From positions 2,536,971-2,600,970 of the forward strand of contig NZ_JAAAFX010000004.1 of the NCBI RefSeq assembly GCF_019352895.1: a DNA stretch of 64,000 nt, given 5' to 3'. Both the position numbers and the translations under genes were made by a program. The stretch is from Variovorax boronicumulans (GTDB lineage: Bacteria > Pseudomonadota > Gammaproteobacteria > Burkholderiales > Burkholderiaceae_C). This document shows, one piece after another, positions 30,755-38,524 of the stretch (the first letter of the stretch is position 1; each line of letters starts with the position of its first letter). The notes below the pieces were generated by a model. The model did not search any database. It was not told where the DNA came from and was given only the letters and a program-made list of their open reading frames with translations.

Positions 30755-32308
30755 ATGCCACAGAACACCCCCCCGCTGACCCCCGCCGATTACCTCAAGA
30801 AGATCCTGACCGCCCGCGTCTACGACGTCGCGGTGGAATCGGCCCTCGAACCCGCCCGCGCCCTGAGCGCGCGTATCGGCAACACCGTCCTCCTGAAGCG
30901 CGAAGACCAGCAGCCGGTGTTCAGCTTCAAGCTGCGCGGTGCCTACAACAAGATGGCCAAGCTCAGCGCCGCGCAGCTCGCGAGCGGCGTGATTTGCGCG
31001 TCGGCCGGCAACCACGCCCAAGGCGTGGCGCTCAGCGCCCGCACCCTGGGCACCCGCGCCGTCGTCGTGATGCCGGTGACCACGCCCCAGCTCAAGATCG
31101 ACGCGGTGCGCGCGCTCGGCGGCGAAGTCGCGCTGTTCGGCGACAGCTATTCCGATGCCTACGGCCACGCGCTGGAACTGCAGGCCGCCCAGGGCCTGAC
31201 CTTCGTCCATCCCTTCGACGATCCCGACGTGATCGCCGGCCAGGGCACCATCGCGATGGAGATCCTGCGCCAGCACCAGGGCCCGCTCGATGCGGTGTTC
31301 GTCGCCATCGGCGGTGGCGGCCTGATCTCCGGCGTGGCCAACTACATCAAGGCCGTGCGCCCCGAGATCAAGGTGATCGGCGTGCAGATGAACGACTCCG
31401 ACGCGATGATGCAGTCGGTCGCGGCGCACGAGCGCATCACGCTGCCCGACGTGGGCCTGTTCTCCGACGGCACCGCCGTCAAGCTGGTGGGCGAGGAAAC
31501 CTTCCGCATCGCGCGCGACCTGGTCGACGAGTTCATCACGGTCGACACCGACGCCGTTTGCGCCGGCATCAAGGACGTGTTCATCGACACCCGCAGCATC
31601 GTCGAGCCGGCCGGCGCGCTGGCCGTGGCGGCGATCAAGGAATATGTCGAGCGCCACGGCAAGCGCGGCGAGACCTATGCCGCGATCCTGTGCGGCGCGA
31701 ACATGAACTTCGACCGGCTGCGCTTCGTGGCCGAACGTGCGGAGGTCGGCGAGGAGCGCGAGGCGCTGTTCGCCGTGACCATTCCCGAAGCACGCGGCAG
31801 CTTCCGACGCTTCTGCGAACTGGTCAGCGAACTGCCGGGCGCATCGCGCAACGTGACCGAATTCAACTACCGCATCAGCGACACGAAGGAGGCGCATGTG
31901 TTCGTCGGCCTGACGACCACCGTGCGCGGCGAATCGACAACCATCGCCGGCACCTTCGAAGCCCACGGCTTCGGCGCCATCGACCTGACGCACGACGAGC
32001 TGGCCAAGGAGCACATCCGCCACATGGTGGGCGGGCGCACCGGCCTGGCCCACGACGAACGGCTGCTGCGCTTCGTGTTCCCGGAGCGGCCGGGCGCGTT
32101 GCTGAAATTCCTGAACATGATGCGGCCCAACTGGAACATCAGCCTGTTCCACTACCGCAACCAGGGCGCCGACTACGGACGCATCCTGGTGGGACTACAG
32201 GTCCCCGGCACCGACCACGCGGCCTTCGACGATTTCCTGAAGACGCTGGGCTATCCCTTCGTGGAAGAGACCGCGAACCCGGTCTACCGCCTGTTTCTGC
32301 AGGCCTGA
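30755..32308 (+). CDS. ilvA: Threonine ammonia-lyase (biosynthetic threonine deaminase)
   Basis: 517 residues; converts L-threonine to 2-oxobutanoate, the first isoleucine step. The PLP Lys59 lies in FSFKLRGAYNKM; a GGGGLISG cofactor loop follows, and two ACT-like regulatory segments (from about REALFAVTIPEARGSF and RFVFPERPGALLKF) make it the isoleucine-sensitive type. The ATG at 30755 starts MPQNTPPLTPADYLKKIL, matching E. coli-type N-termini. A TATCAT at 30740 could be a -10 but would leave a very short leader; otherwise the upstream promoter passes through the attenuator-like segment. Confidence 0.95.
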   Translation: MPQNTPPLTPADYLKKILTARVYDVAVESALEPARALSARIGNTVLLKREDQQPVFSFKLRGAYNKMAKLSAAQLASGVICASAGNHAQGVALSARTLGTRAVVVMPVTTPQLKIDAVRALGGEVALFGDSYSDAYGHALELQAAQGLTFVHPFDDPDVIAGQGTIAMEILRQHQGPLDAVFVAIGGGGLISGVANYIKAVRPEIKVIGVQMNDSDAMMQSVAAHERITLPDVGLFSDGTAVKLVGEETFRIARDLVDEFITVDTDAVCAGIKDVFIDTRSIVEPAGALAVAAIKEYVERHGKRGETYAAILCGANMNFDRLRFVAERAEVGEEREALFAVTIPEARGSFRRFCELVSELPGASRNVTEFNYRISDTKEAHVFVGLTTTVRGESTTIAGTFEAHGFGAIDLTHDELAKEHIRHMVGGRTGLAHDERLLRFVFPERPGALLKFLNMMRPNWNISLFHYRNQGADYGRILVGLQVPGTDHAAFDDFLKTLGYPFVEETANPVYRLFLQA

Positions 32309-32318
32309 GCGAATCGTC

Positions 32319-32816
32319 TCAGCTGTTACCCGCGGTCACGGGCGCGGGCGGCGCCGGAATCGCCAGGGGGCGCACCGGCAACTGCAGCGTGATCGCCGTG
32401 GCCGAACCGACGCTGCCGCCCAGTGCGGCGCTGCGCACGCCCACCGATTGCAGCACGTAGCCATCGACCAGCTGGCTGCCGACCCGGAACGGCCGCGCGG
32501 GCTTGCCGTCGACGGCGATCAGCGCGGCGCCCTGCTGGGCACTGTCGGCCACCACGCCCAGCAAGGCGAAACGGCTGGCCGCCTGCGGCGTGGCGGCGGC
32601 AACGGCCGTCTTGTTGGACGGCGCGCCGAACAGCTGCGCCACCGCGGCGGTATCGATCGTCGCGGCGGGCGCACCGGACACCGGGGGCGGTGCCAGGCCA
32701 TCGGCGGGTGCCGCCAGCCGCAGCCCCCAGAACACCACACTGGCCGCGGCCAGTGCCCACACCCCGAGCGTCGTGGTGGCGGCGGGCCAGCGAGGAGATG
32801 CGTAGAGAAGCGACAT
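32319..32816 (-). CDS. gspC: Type II secretion inner-membrane protein GspC, short form
   Basis: 165 residues. A single membrane span (WALAAASVVFWGLRLAAP) is followed by a homology region (FALLGVVADSAQQGAALIAV...PFRVGSQLVDGYVLQSV), and the chain stops without the PDZ or coiled-coil end of classical GspC (about 270-300 residues). GspC links the inner-membrane platform to the secretin GspD. It is divergent from gspG, so its expression may be separately controlled. Confidence 0.82.
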   Translation of the reverse strand: MSLLYASPRWPAATTTLGVWALAAASVVFWGLRLAAPADGLAPPPVSGAPAATIDTAAVAQLFGAPSNKTAVAAATPQAASRFALLGVVADSAQQGAALIAVDGKPARPFRVGSQLVDGYVLQSVGVRSAALGGSVGSATAITLQLPVRPLAIPAPPAPVTAGNS

Positions 32817-32851
32817 GGGGCCGGATTATCATTCAGCGACGCACTCCCTTC

Positions 32852-33316
32852 ATGTCAACGACCGATACTTTTCCCATGCCTTCCTACCGCAGCCCTACCG
32901 CACGCGCCCTGCAGCGCGGCTTCACGCTGATCGAACTGATGGTGGTGCTGGTCATCATCGGCGTGCTGGCCGCGCTGATCGTGCCCAACGTGATCGGCCG
33001 TGCCGACGACGCGCGCGCCACCGCCGCCAAGACCGACGTCAACAACATCATGCAGGCGCTCAAGCTCTACCGCCTGGACAACCAGCGCTACCCGACGGCC
33101 GAACAAGGCCTGCAGGCGCTGGTGACGCGCCCCACCACCGGCCCCGCCGCCCCGAACTGGAAGCCCTACGTCGAGAAGCTTCCCAACGACCCCTGGGGCC
33201 GCCCTTACCAGTACCTGAACCCCGGCATCAAGGGCGAGATCGACGTGCTCTCGCTGGGTGCCGACGGTCAGCCCGGCGGGGAGGGCAACAATGCCGACGT
33301 CGGCAGCTGGCAGTAA
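32852..33316 (+). CDS. gspG: Type II secretion major pseudopilin GspG
   Basis: 154 residues from the ATG at 32852 (an alternative ATG is at 32876, giving 146). Prepilin peptidase cleavage RG^FTLIELMVV, followed by a hydrophobic helix (VVLVIIGVLAALIVPNVIG), the KTDVNNIMQALKLYRLDN helix and the GspG calcium-site region ending in GGEGNNADVGSWQ. First gene of the gsp operon. Confidence 0.93.
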   Translation: MSTTDTFPMPSYRSPTARALQRGFTLIELMVVLVIIGVLAALIVPNVIGRADDARATAAKTDVNNIMQALKLYRLDNQRYPTAEQGLQALVTRPTTGPAAPNWKPYVEKLPNDPWGRPYQYLNPGIKGEIDVLSLGADGQPGGEGNNADVGSWQ

Positions 33317-33794
33317 GCAAGCCTCGCCGCGCAACGCCCGAGCCCCTGCACGCCTCCACGGCTTCACGCTGCTGGAATTGCTGGTGGTGATCGCGATCAT
33401 CGCGATGGCCACCGCCGGCGTCGGCCTGGCGCTGCGCGATTCGGGACAGGCCTCGCTCGAGCGCGAAGGCGACCGGCTCGCCGCGCTGCTCGAATCGGCA
33501 CGCGCCCAGTCGCGGGCCAGCGGCGCGGTGGTGCGCTGGCACCTCACGCCGCAGGGGCCGGGCGCCTTCGCCTTCGATGGCCTGCCGCCGGACGCACTTC
33601 CCACCCACTGGATGGCCGAGGGCATCAGCGCGCAGCCGATCGCGTCCGACGGCCAGCCGACCGCCGCCCTCCAGCTGGGGCCCGAACCCATCATCGCGGC
33701 GCAACAGGTGCTGATCACCAGCAACACCCCTCCGGGGCGAAGCCTGCGCATCGCCACCGATGGCTTGCGGCCCTTCGCCGTGACCTCGCCATGA
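33291..33794 (+). CDS. gspH: Type II secretion minor pseudopilin GspH
   Basis: 167 residues; ATG at 33291 with GGGGAGGG upstream, overlapping gspG by 26 bases. Cleavage site HG^FTLLELLVV, then IAIIAMATAGVGLAL, a TM helix. The C-terminal beta domain is variable as usual. Overlaps the next gene by four bases. Confidence 0.9.
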   Translation: MPTSAAGSKQASPRNARAPARLHGFTLLELLVVIAIIAMATAGVGLALRDSGQASLEREGDRLAALLESARAQSRASGAVVRWHLTPQGPGAFAFDGLPPDALPTHWMAEGISAQPIASDGQPTAALQLGPEPIIAAQQVLITSNTPPGRSLRIATDGLRPFAVTSP

Positions 33795-34168
33795 CGCGCC
33801 GCGCCGCCGCTGCCGTCGCCGCGGGCTTCACGCTGATCGAGGTGCTGGTCGCGCTGGCCATCGTCGCCATTGCCCTGGCGGCCGGCACGCAGGCCGTGTC
33901 GGCGCTGACCCGCAATGCCCAGCGCCAGAGCGACGTGATGCTGGCCCAGCTCTGCGCCGAGAACGAACTGGTCAAGGCCCGCCTGGCGCGCCAGATGCCC
34001 GCCGTCGGCACCGCCACGCTGGTCTGCAGCCAGGCCGGCATGGATTTCGCCGTCACGATCTCGACCACGCAGACGCTCAACCCCAACTTCCGTCGCGTCG
34101 ACGTGCAGGTGCGCGATGCGTCCGACGCGTCGGTGCTGCAGGTCTCGACGGTGATCAGCCGCTACTGA
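33791..34168 (+). CDS. gspI: Type II secretion minor pseudopilin GspI
   Basis: 125 residues. AG^FTLIEVLVALAIVAIAL is the prepilin start and TM helix. GspI, GspJ and GspK form the pseudopilus tip. The ATG overlaps the gspH stop (ATGA). Confidence 0.92.
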   Translation: MTRRAAAAVAAGFTLIEVLVALAIVAIALAAGTQAVSALTRNAQRQSDVMLAQLCAENELVKARLARQMPAVGTATLVCSQAGMDFAVTISTTQTLNPNFRRVDVQVRDASDASVLQVSTVISRY

Positions 34169-34169
34169 C

Positions 34170-34811
34170 ATGCGCACCCGAACAAGTGCCGGCGGGTTCA
34201 CGCTGATCGAGCTGCTGGTCGCGATCGCGGCCATGGCACTGCTCGCCCTGATGAGCTGGCGCGGCATCGACGGCATGACGCGCGCGCAGGCGCAGACGCA
34301 GGCCCGTGGCGACGCCGTACTGACCCTGCAGACCACGCTGTCGCAATGGTCCACGGACCTCGATGCCACGGTGACCCTGACGCAGTTGCGGCCGATCGAA
34401 TGGAACGGCAGCGTGCTGCGGCTCACGCGCCGCAACGCCGACAACACCCTGCCCGCGCTCTACGTGGTGGCCTGGGCCCTGCATACCGACGCTGCCGGTG
34501 CCACGCAGTGGCAGCGCTGGCAATCGCCCGCCATCGTGACGCGCGCCGAATGGCAGCAAGCCTGGGACCGCGCCGGTGCCTGGGGCCAGGAAGGCGTCGT
34601 GGCCGGCGGCAGCGCGCTGTCGCTGATCCCGCTGGCCAGCTGGCAGCTCGCCTACTTCCAGGGCGGCGTCTGGACGGAGGCGGTCAGCTCCGAGGCCAAC
34701 ACGATTCCCGAAGGCATCCGGCTGGTGCTGCAGCTGCCGCCCGGCGCCTCCCTGACCGGCACGCTGACCCGCGACTGGGTCCGGCCGACCGCCGCCACCC
34801 CGAAGACATGA
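34170..34811 (+). CDS. gspJ: Type II secretion minor pseudopilin GspJ
   Basis: 213 residues. GG^FTLIELLVAIAAMALLAL is the prepilin start and helix; then WRGIDGM and an Ala/Gln-rich arm (RAQAQTQARGDAV). It begins one base after the gspI stop. Confidence 0.92.
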   Translation: MRTRTSAGGFTLIELLVAIAAMALLALMSWRGIDGMTRAQAQTQARGDAVLTLQTTLSQWSTDLDATVTLTQLRPIEWNGSVLRLTRRNADNTLPALYVVAWALHTDAAGATQWQRWQSPAIVTRAEWQQAWDRAGAWGQEGVVAGGSALSLIPLASWQLAYFQGGVWTEAVSSEANTIPEGIRLVLQLPPGASLTGTLTRDWVRPTAATPKT

Positions 34812-35824
34812 GCACGCCACGCCCCACCTCCGCCGGCCGACAGGCTGGTGCCGCCCTGCTGGCCGCGATGCTCACGGTCACGTTGGTGGCCACCTTTGCT
34901 GCCGCGGCGCTGTGGCAGCAGTGGCGCGCGACCGAGGTCGAGTCGGCCGAACGCGCGCGGGTCCAGGCCGCCTGGGTGCTGATCGGCGCGCTCGACTGGT
35001 CGCGCCTGATCCTGCGCGAAGACGGCCGCAGCGGCGAGACGGACAACCTGACCGAACCCTGGGCCGTGCCACTGGAGGAAGCGCGGCTGTCGAGCTTCCT
35101 GGCGGGCGACAAGAATGTCTCGAGCGACGCCCTCGAGGGCCTGCCCGACGCCTTCCTGTCGGGCCGCATCGTGGATGCGCAGTCCAAGCTCAACGTGATG
35201 AACCTGGTGGCCGAAGGCAAGCCGGTGCCCGCGGCCGTGGCCGCGTTCACCAAGCTGTTCGGACTGCTGAACCTGCCGGGGCAGGAGGTGGCGGTCATGA
35301 CCAACGCCCTGCAGCGCGCCAATCCACCGCCGGTCGTCCCCTCGCCGAACGGCGGCACGCCGGTCAGCACACCAGCGGACGACACCGACAAGCCGCTGAT
35401 TCCGCAGCAGGTGTCGCAACTGACCTGGCTCGGCGTCTCGCCCGCCACGGTGGCGGTGATCGAGCCGTACGTCACGGTGCTGCCGGAGCGCACCCCGCTC
35501 AACATCAACACCGCCAGCGCCGAAGCCCTGTATGCGAGCATTCCGGAACTCGACCTTGCCGGCGCCCAACGCCTGGTGACCCAGCGGGCGCGCAGCTACT
35601 TCCGAAGCCCGGCCGATGCAAAACCCTTCATGGGCTCGGCGCAGTTCCCCGATGGACAGCATGGCGTGAAAACCGGCTACTTCGAAGTGCACGGCCGGCT
35701 GCGGCTCGATCGCCACTGGGTCGATGAGCACTCCCTGGTGAAGCGCAACGGCATGGAAATCACCATCCTGTGGCGAGAACGTGGCGCCGGTGCGAGCTTG
35801 TTACCGGATAAGCCACAACGTTAA
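34808..35824 (+). CDS. gspK: Type II secretion minor pseudopilin GspK
   Basis: 338 residues, the normal length for the largest pseudopilin. GRQAGAALLAAMLTVTLVATF is the start helix with the degenerate GspK cleavage site, followed by an alpha-helical core (NLPGQEVAVMTNALQR). The helix-hairpin-helix-like LNINTASAEALYASIPEL matches the C-terminal core. ATGA overlap with gspJ. Confidence 0.9.
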   Translation: MSTPRPTSAGRQAGAALLAAMLTVTLVATFAAAALWQQWRATEVESAERARVQAAWVLIGALDWSRLILREDGRSGETDNLTEPWAVPLEEARLSSFLAGDKNVSSDALEGLPDAFLSGRIVDAQSKLNVMNLVAEGKPVPAAVAAFTKLFGLLNLPGQEVAVMTNALQRANPPPVVPSPNGGTPVSTPADDTDKPLIPQQVSQLTWLGVSPATVAVIEPYVTVLPERTPLNINTASAEALYASIPELDLAGAQRLVTQRARSYFRSPADAKPFMGSAQFPDGQHGVKTGYFEVHGRLRLDRHWVDEHSLVKRNGMEITILWRERGAGASLLPDKPQR

Positions 35825-35883
35825 AACACGCTGACATAAAGATCAATTAAAAGACGCTGCAGCACGCATCGGCACTGAATCGA

Positions 35884-35904
35884 TCGCTATGAACTCCATA
35901 GCGA
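35884..35904. repeat. Palindrome TCGCTATG-AACTC-CATAGCGA before gspL
   Basis: Perfect 8-bp arms and a 5-base loop in the 123-bp gap between gspK and gspL. A TACAAT that could serve as a -10 is at 35923-35928, so an internal promoter or operator is possible. No T-run follows, so it is not an obvious terminator. Confidence 0.6.
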
Positions 35905-35947
35905 AAGCGGTCAGCCCTCTCCTACAATAGCCCCCTTTTCGACCGCC

Positions 35948-37153
35948 ATGCCCCTGCTCATCGTCACCCTTCCCCCTCCACCCGCGCCCACCGGTGGCGA
36001 GTACGGCTGGGCGACGTGGTCCAGCGACGGGCGCAAGCTGCAGGGCGAGGGCAGCGCGTTGCCGGCCTTGCTCCCCGCCAGCGACGAGCTGACGCTGGCA
36101 CTGCCCGCGGCGGGACTGTCCTGGCACCAGCTCACGCTGCCCCAGGGCAGCCTGAGCAGCACCGCACGACTGCGTGCCGTGCTCAACGGCCTGCTCGAAG
36201 ACCGGCTGCTCGAGGAGCCCGAGAACCTGCACTTCGCCCTCGAGCCCGATGCCGCCGTCGGCAGACCCGTGTGGGTCGCGGCCTGCAACAAGGCCTGGCT
36301 GCGCAGCGCGGTGCAAGCGCTCGAAGGCTCGGGCCATCGCGTCAACCGCATCGTCCCCGAGTTCGTGCCTCAACCCGCGGGCGCCCCGGCACAGCTGTTC
36401 GCCACCGGTCAACCCGACAACGCGCTGCTCACGCTGTGCGACGGCCAAGGCGTTCTCACGCTGCCGCTCGCGCCCGCCGGCGTGGCCGCCCTGGGCACGC
36501 TGCCCGAAGACACGCTGGCATGGGCCGAGCCGGCCGTGGCCGAACGGGCCGACGACCTGCTCGCGCGCCGTGTGCCGATCACCAAACCGAGCGAGCGCTG
36601 GCTGCAGGCCGCGCAGTCCGGCTGGGACCTCGCCCAGTTCGACCTGGCCTCCACCGGCCGCGCGCGCGCCAGCAAGAAGCTCGGCGCGATCGTGCAGACG
36701 CTGTGGCGCGGCCCGCAGTGGCGCGCCGCGCGCTGGGGCGTGCTGCTGCTGCTGGCCGCACAACTCATCGGCGTGAACGCCTGGGCCTGGAAGGAACGCC
36801 AGGCACTCGATGCCAAACGCAGCGCGATCCGCACCATCCTGGTCCAGACCTTTCCGTCGGTCCCGGTCTACGAACCGCAGCTGCAGATGGCCCGCGAGGT
36901 GGCCACGCTGCAGCAGGCCACCGGCGGCGTCTCGCCGGCCGATCTCGAGCCCATGCTGGGCGCGCTGGCCACGAGCCTGCCGGCCGGCCGCATCCCCACC
37001 GCCGTCGACTACAGCGCCGGTCAGCTGCGCCTGCGCGGCCTGGCGCTGGGCATGTCTGAAACCAATGCCTTGTCGACCACGCTGGCCTCGCGCGGCTACA
37101 GCGCGCGCAGCGAAGGCGACCTGCTGCTGGTGCAGGCGGAGGCCCAACGATGA
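35948..37153 (+). CDS. gspL: Type II secretion platform protein GspL
   Basis: 401 residues. The cytoplasmic actin-like domain (GWATWSSDGRKL..., residues ~15-240) is followed by a single span near 266-284 (WGVLLLLAAQLIGVNAWAW) and a periplasmic ferredoxin-like domain ending near YSARSEGDLLLVQAEAQR. Links the ATPase GspE to GspM. Starts after the only large gap in the operon. Confidence 0.9.
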   Translation: MPLLIVTLPPPPAPTGGEYGWATWSSDGRKLQGEGSALPALLPASDELTLALPAAGLSWHQLTLPQGSLSSTARLRAVLNGLLEDRLLEEPENLHFALEPDAAVGRPVWVAACNKAWLRSAVQALEGSGHRVNRIVPEFVPQPAGAPAQLFATGQPDNALLTLCDGQGVLTLPLAPAGVAALGTLPEDTLAWAEPAVAERADDLLARRVPITKPSERWLQAAQSGWDLAQFDLASTGRARASKKLGAIVQTLWRGPQWRAARWGVLLLLAAQLIGVNAWAWKERQALDAKRSAIRTILVQTFPSVPVYEPQLQMAREVATLQQATGGVSPADLEPMLGALATSLPAGRIPTAVDYSAGQLRLRGLALGMSETNALSTTLASRGYSARSEGDLLLVQAEAQR

Positions 37154-37713
37154 GCACGTGGATCGACAAACTGCAGGCCCGCTGGGCTGCCTGGTGGCCG
37201 GCGCTGGCACCGCGCGAGCAACGCCTGGTCCAGGGCATGGCCGCGCTGGTGCTGCTGGCCCTGCTCTGGTGGGTGGCGCTGGCACCGGCCCTGCGCACGC
37301 TGTCCACCGCGCCGGCCGCGCATGCCGAACTCGACGCCCAGCTGCAGCGCATGAGCGCACTGCAGATCCAGGCCAAGGCCCTGCAATCGCAGCCCCGTGC
37401 CAGCCGTGACGAAGCCTTGCGCGCCATCGAATCCTCGGTGCAGCAAAGCCTGGGCGCCAATGCGCAGATGCAGGTCGCCGGTGCCGGCGAAGGCGTGCTG
37501 GTCACGCTGCGCGGCACCTCGGCCGACGGCCTGGCGCAATGGCTGGCCCAGGCGCGCGGCAACGCCCGCGCAGTGCCGCGTGAAGTGCACCTGACGCGCT
37601 CGCAGGCGGGCGCCGCGCCGGCGACGCGCGGCCCCACCACGGCCGCCCCCGCACCGGCAGATGCCCTGGTGCGCTGGGACGGCACGCTGGTCATGAACCT
37701 GCCTGCGAAGTGA
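37150..37713 (+). CDS. gspM: Type II secretion platform protein GspM
   Basis: 187 residues. One span (LVQGMAALVLLALLWWVALAPAL, about 28-50) then a periplasmic domain with a coiled-coil-like LDAQLQRMSALQIQAKALQ. ATGA overlap with gspL, as for physically paired subunits. Confidence 0.88.
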   Translation: MSTWIDKLQARWAAWWPALAPREQRLVQGMAALVLLALLWWVALAPALRTLSTAPAAHAELDAQLQRMSALQIQAKALQSQPRASRDEALRAIESSVQQSLGANAQMQVAGAGEGVLVTLRGTSADGLAQWLAQARGNARAVPREVHLTRSQAGAAPATRGPTTAAPAPADALVRWDGTLVMNLPAK

Positions 37714-37724
37714 GGCCGCTCCGC

Positions 37725-38522
37725 ATGGCGCCCCGCTCCTCTTCTCTCGCGCCGCCCACCGCCGGCTGGCGCTGGGCGCTCGTCGGCGCGCTGCTGGGCG
37801 CGGTCGCGACGCTGGCCTTCTATGCACCCGCACGCTGGCTGGCCGCGGCACTGGCCGAGCTCAGCGGCAACCAGCTGCAGTTGATCAACGCACGCGGCAC
37901 GGTCTGGAACGGCAACGCCGGCGTGGTGTTCTCCAGCGGTGGACGCGGCGCCGAATCGATCTCGCTGCCCGGCACGCTGAGCTGGACGCTGCGGCCGGGC
38001 TGGGGTGCCGTCAATGCCGCCTTCACGCTGCCCTGCTGTGCGCCGCAGCCGCTGCGCCTGCAGGTCCGGCCTCGCGCCGGCGGTGCGCTGCTCGCCTGGA
38101 GCGACGGCCGCTCGAACTGGCCTGCGGCCATGCTCAGCGGCTTCGGCGCGCCCTGGAACACGCTCAAGCCCGAAGGCATGCTCGAACTGTCGACGCAGGC
38201 CTTCACCATGGAATTCAAGGGCCGGGCACTCGGCCTCGCGGGCCGGGCCACGCTCGACGCCACCGACATCTCGTCGAGTCTCTCGACGCTGCGCCCCATG
38301 GGCAGCTACCGCGTGACCGTCGAAGGCGGCCCCGCGCCGAGCCTGCTGCTGACCACCCGTGAAGGCAGCCTCGTGCTCAGCGGCAGCGGCCGCTGGAGCG
38401 GCACCGCCATGCGCTTCGACGGCGAGGCCAGTGCGGCCCCGGGCCGCGAAGACGCGCTTTCGAACTTGTTGAACATCATCGGGCGGCGCCAAGGCACGCG
38501 CTCGCTCATCACACTGGGTTGA
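37725..38522 (+). CDS. gspN: Type II secretion protein GspN
   Basis: 265 residues from the ATG at 37725, which has GAGG nine bases upstream; a GTG at 37710 overlapping the gspM stop is an alternative. An N-terminal span (WRWALVGALLGAVATLAFY) precedes a periplasmic domain with the GspN-typical LINARGTVWNGNAGVVFS. GspN is an optional component of unclear role. Confidence 0.83.
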   Translation: MAPRSSSLAPPTAGWRWALVGALLGAVATLAFYAPARWLAAALAELSGNQLQLINARGTVWNGNAGVVFSSGGRGAESISLPGTLSWTLRPGWGAVNAAFTLPCCAPQPLRLQVRPRAGGALLAWSDGRSNWPAAMLSGFGAPWNTLKPEGMLELSTQAFTMEFKGRALGLAGRATLDATDISSSLSTLRPMGSYRVTVEGGPAPSLLLTTREGSLVLSGSGRWSGTAMRFDGEASAAPGREDALSNLLNIIGRRQGTRSLITLG

Positions 38523-38524
38523 CC

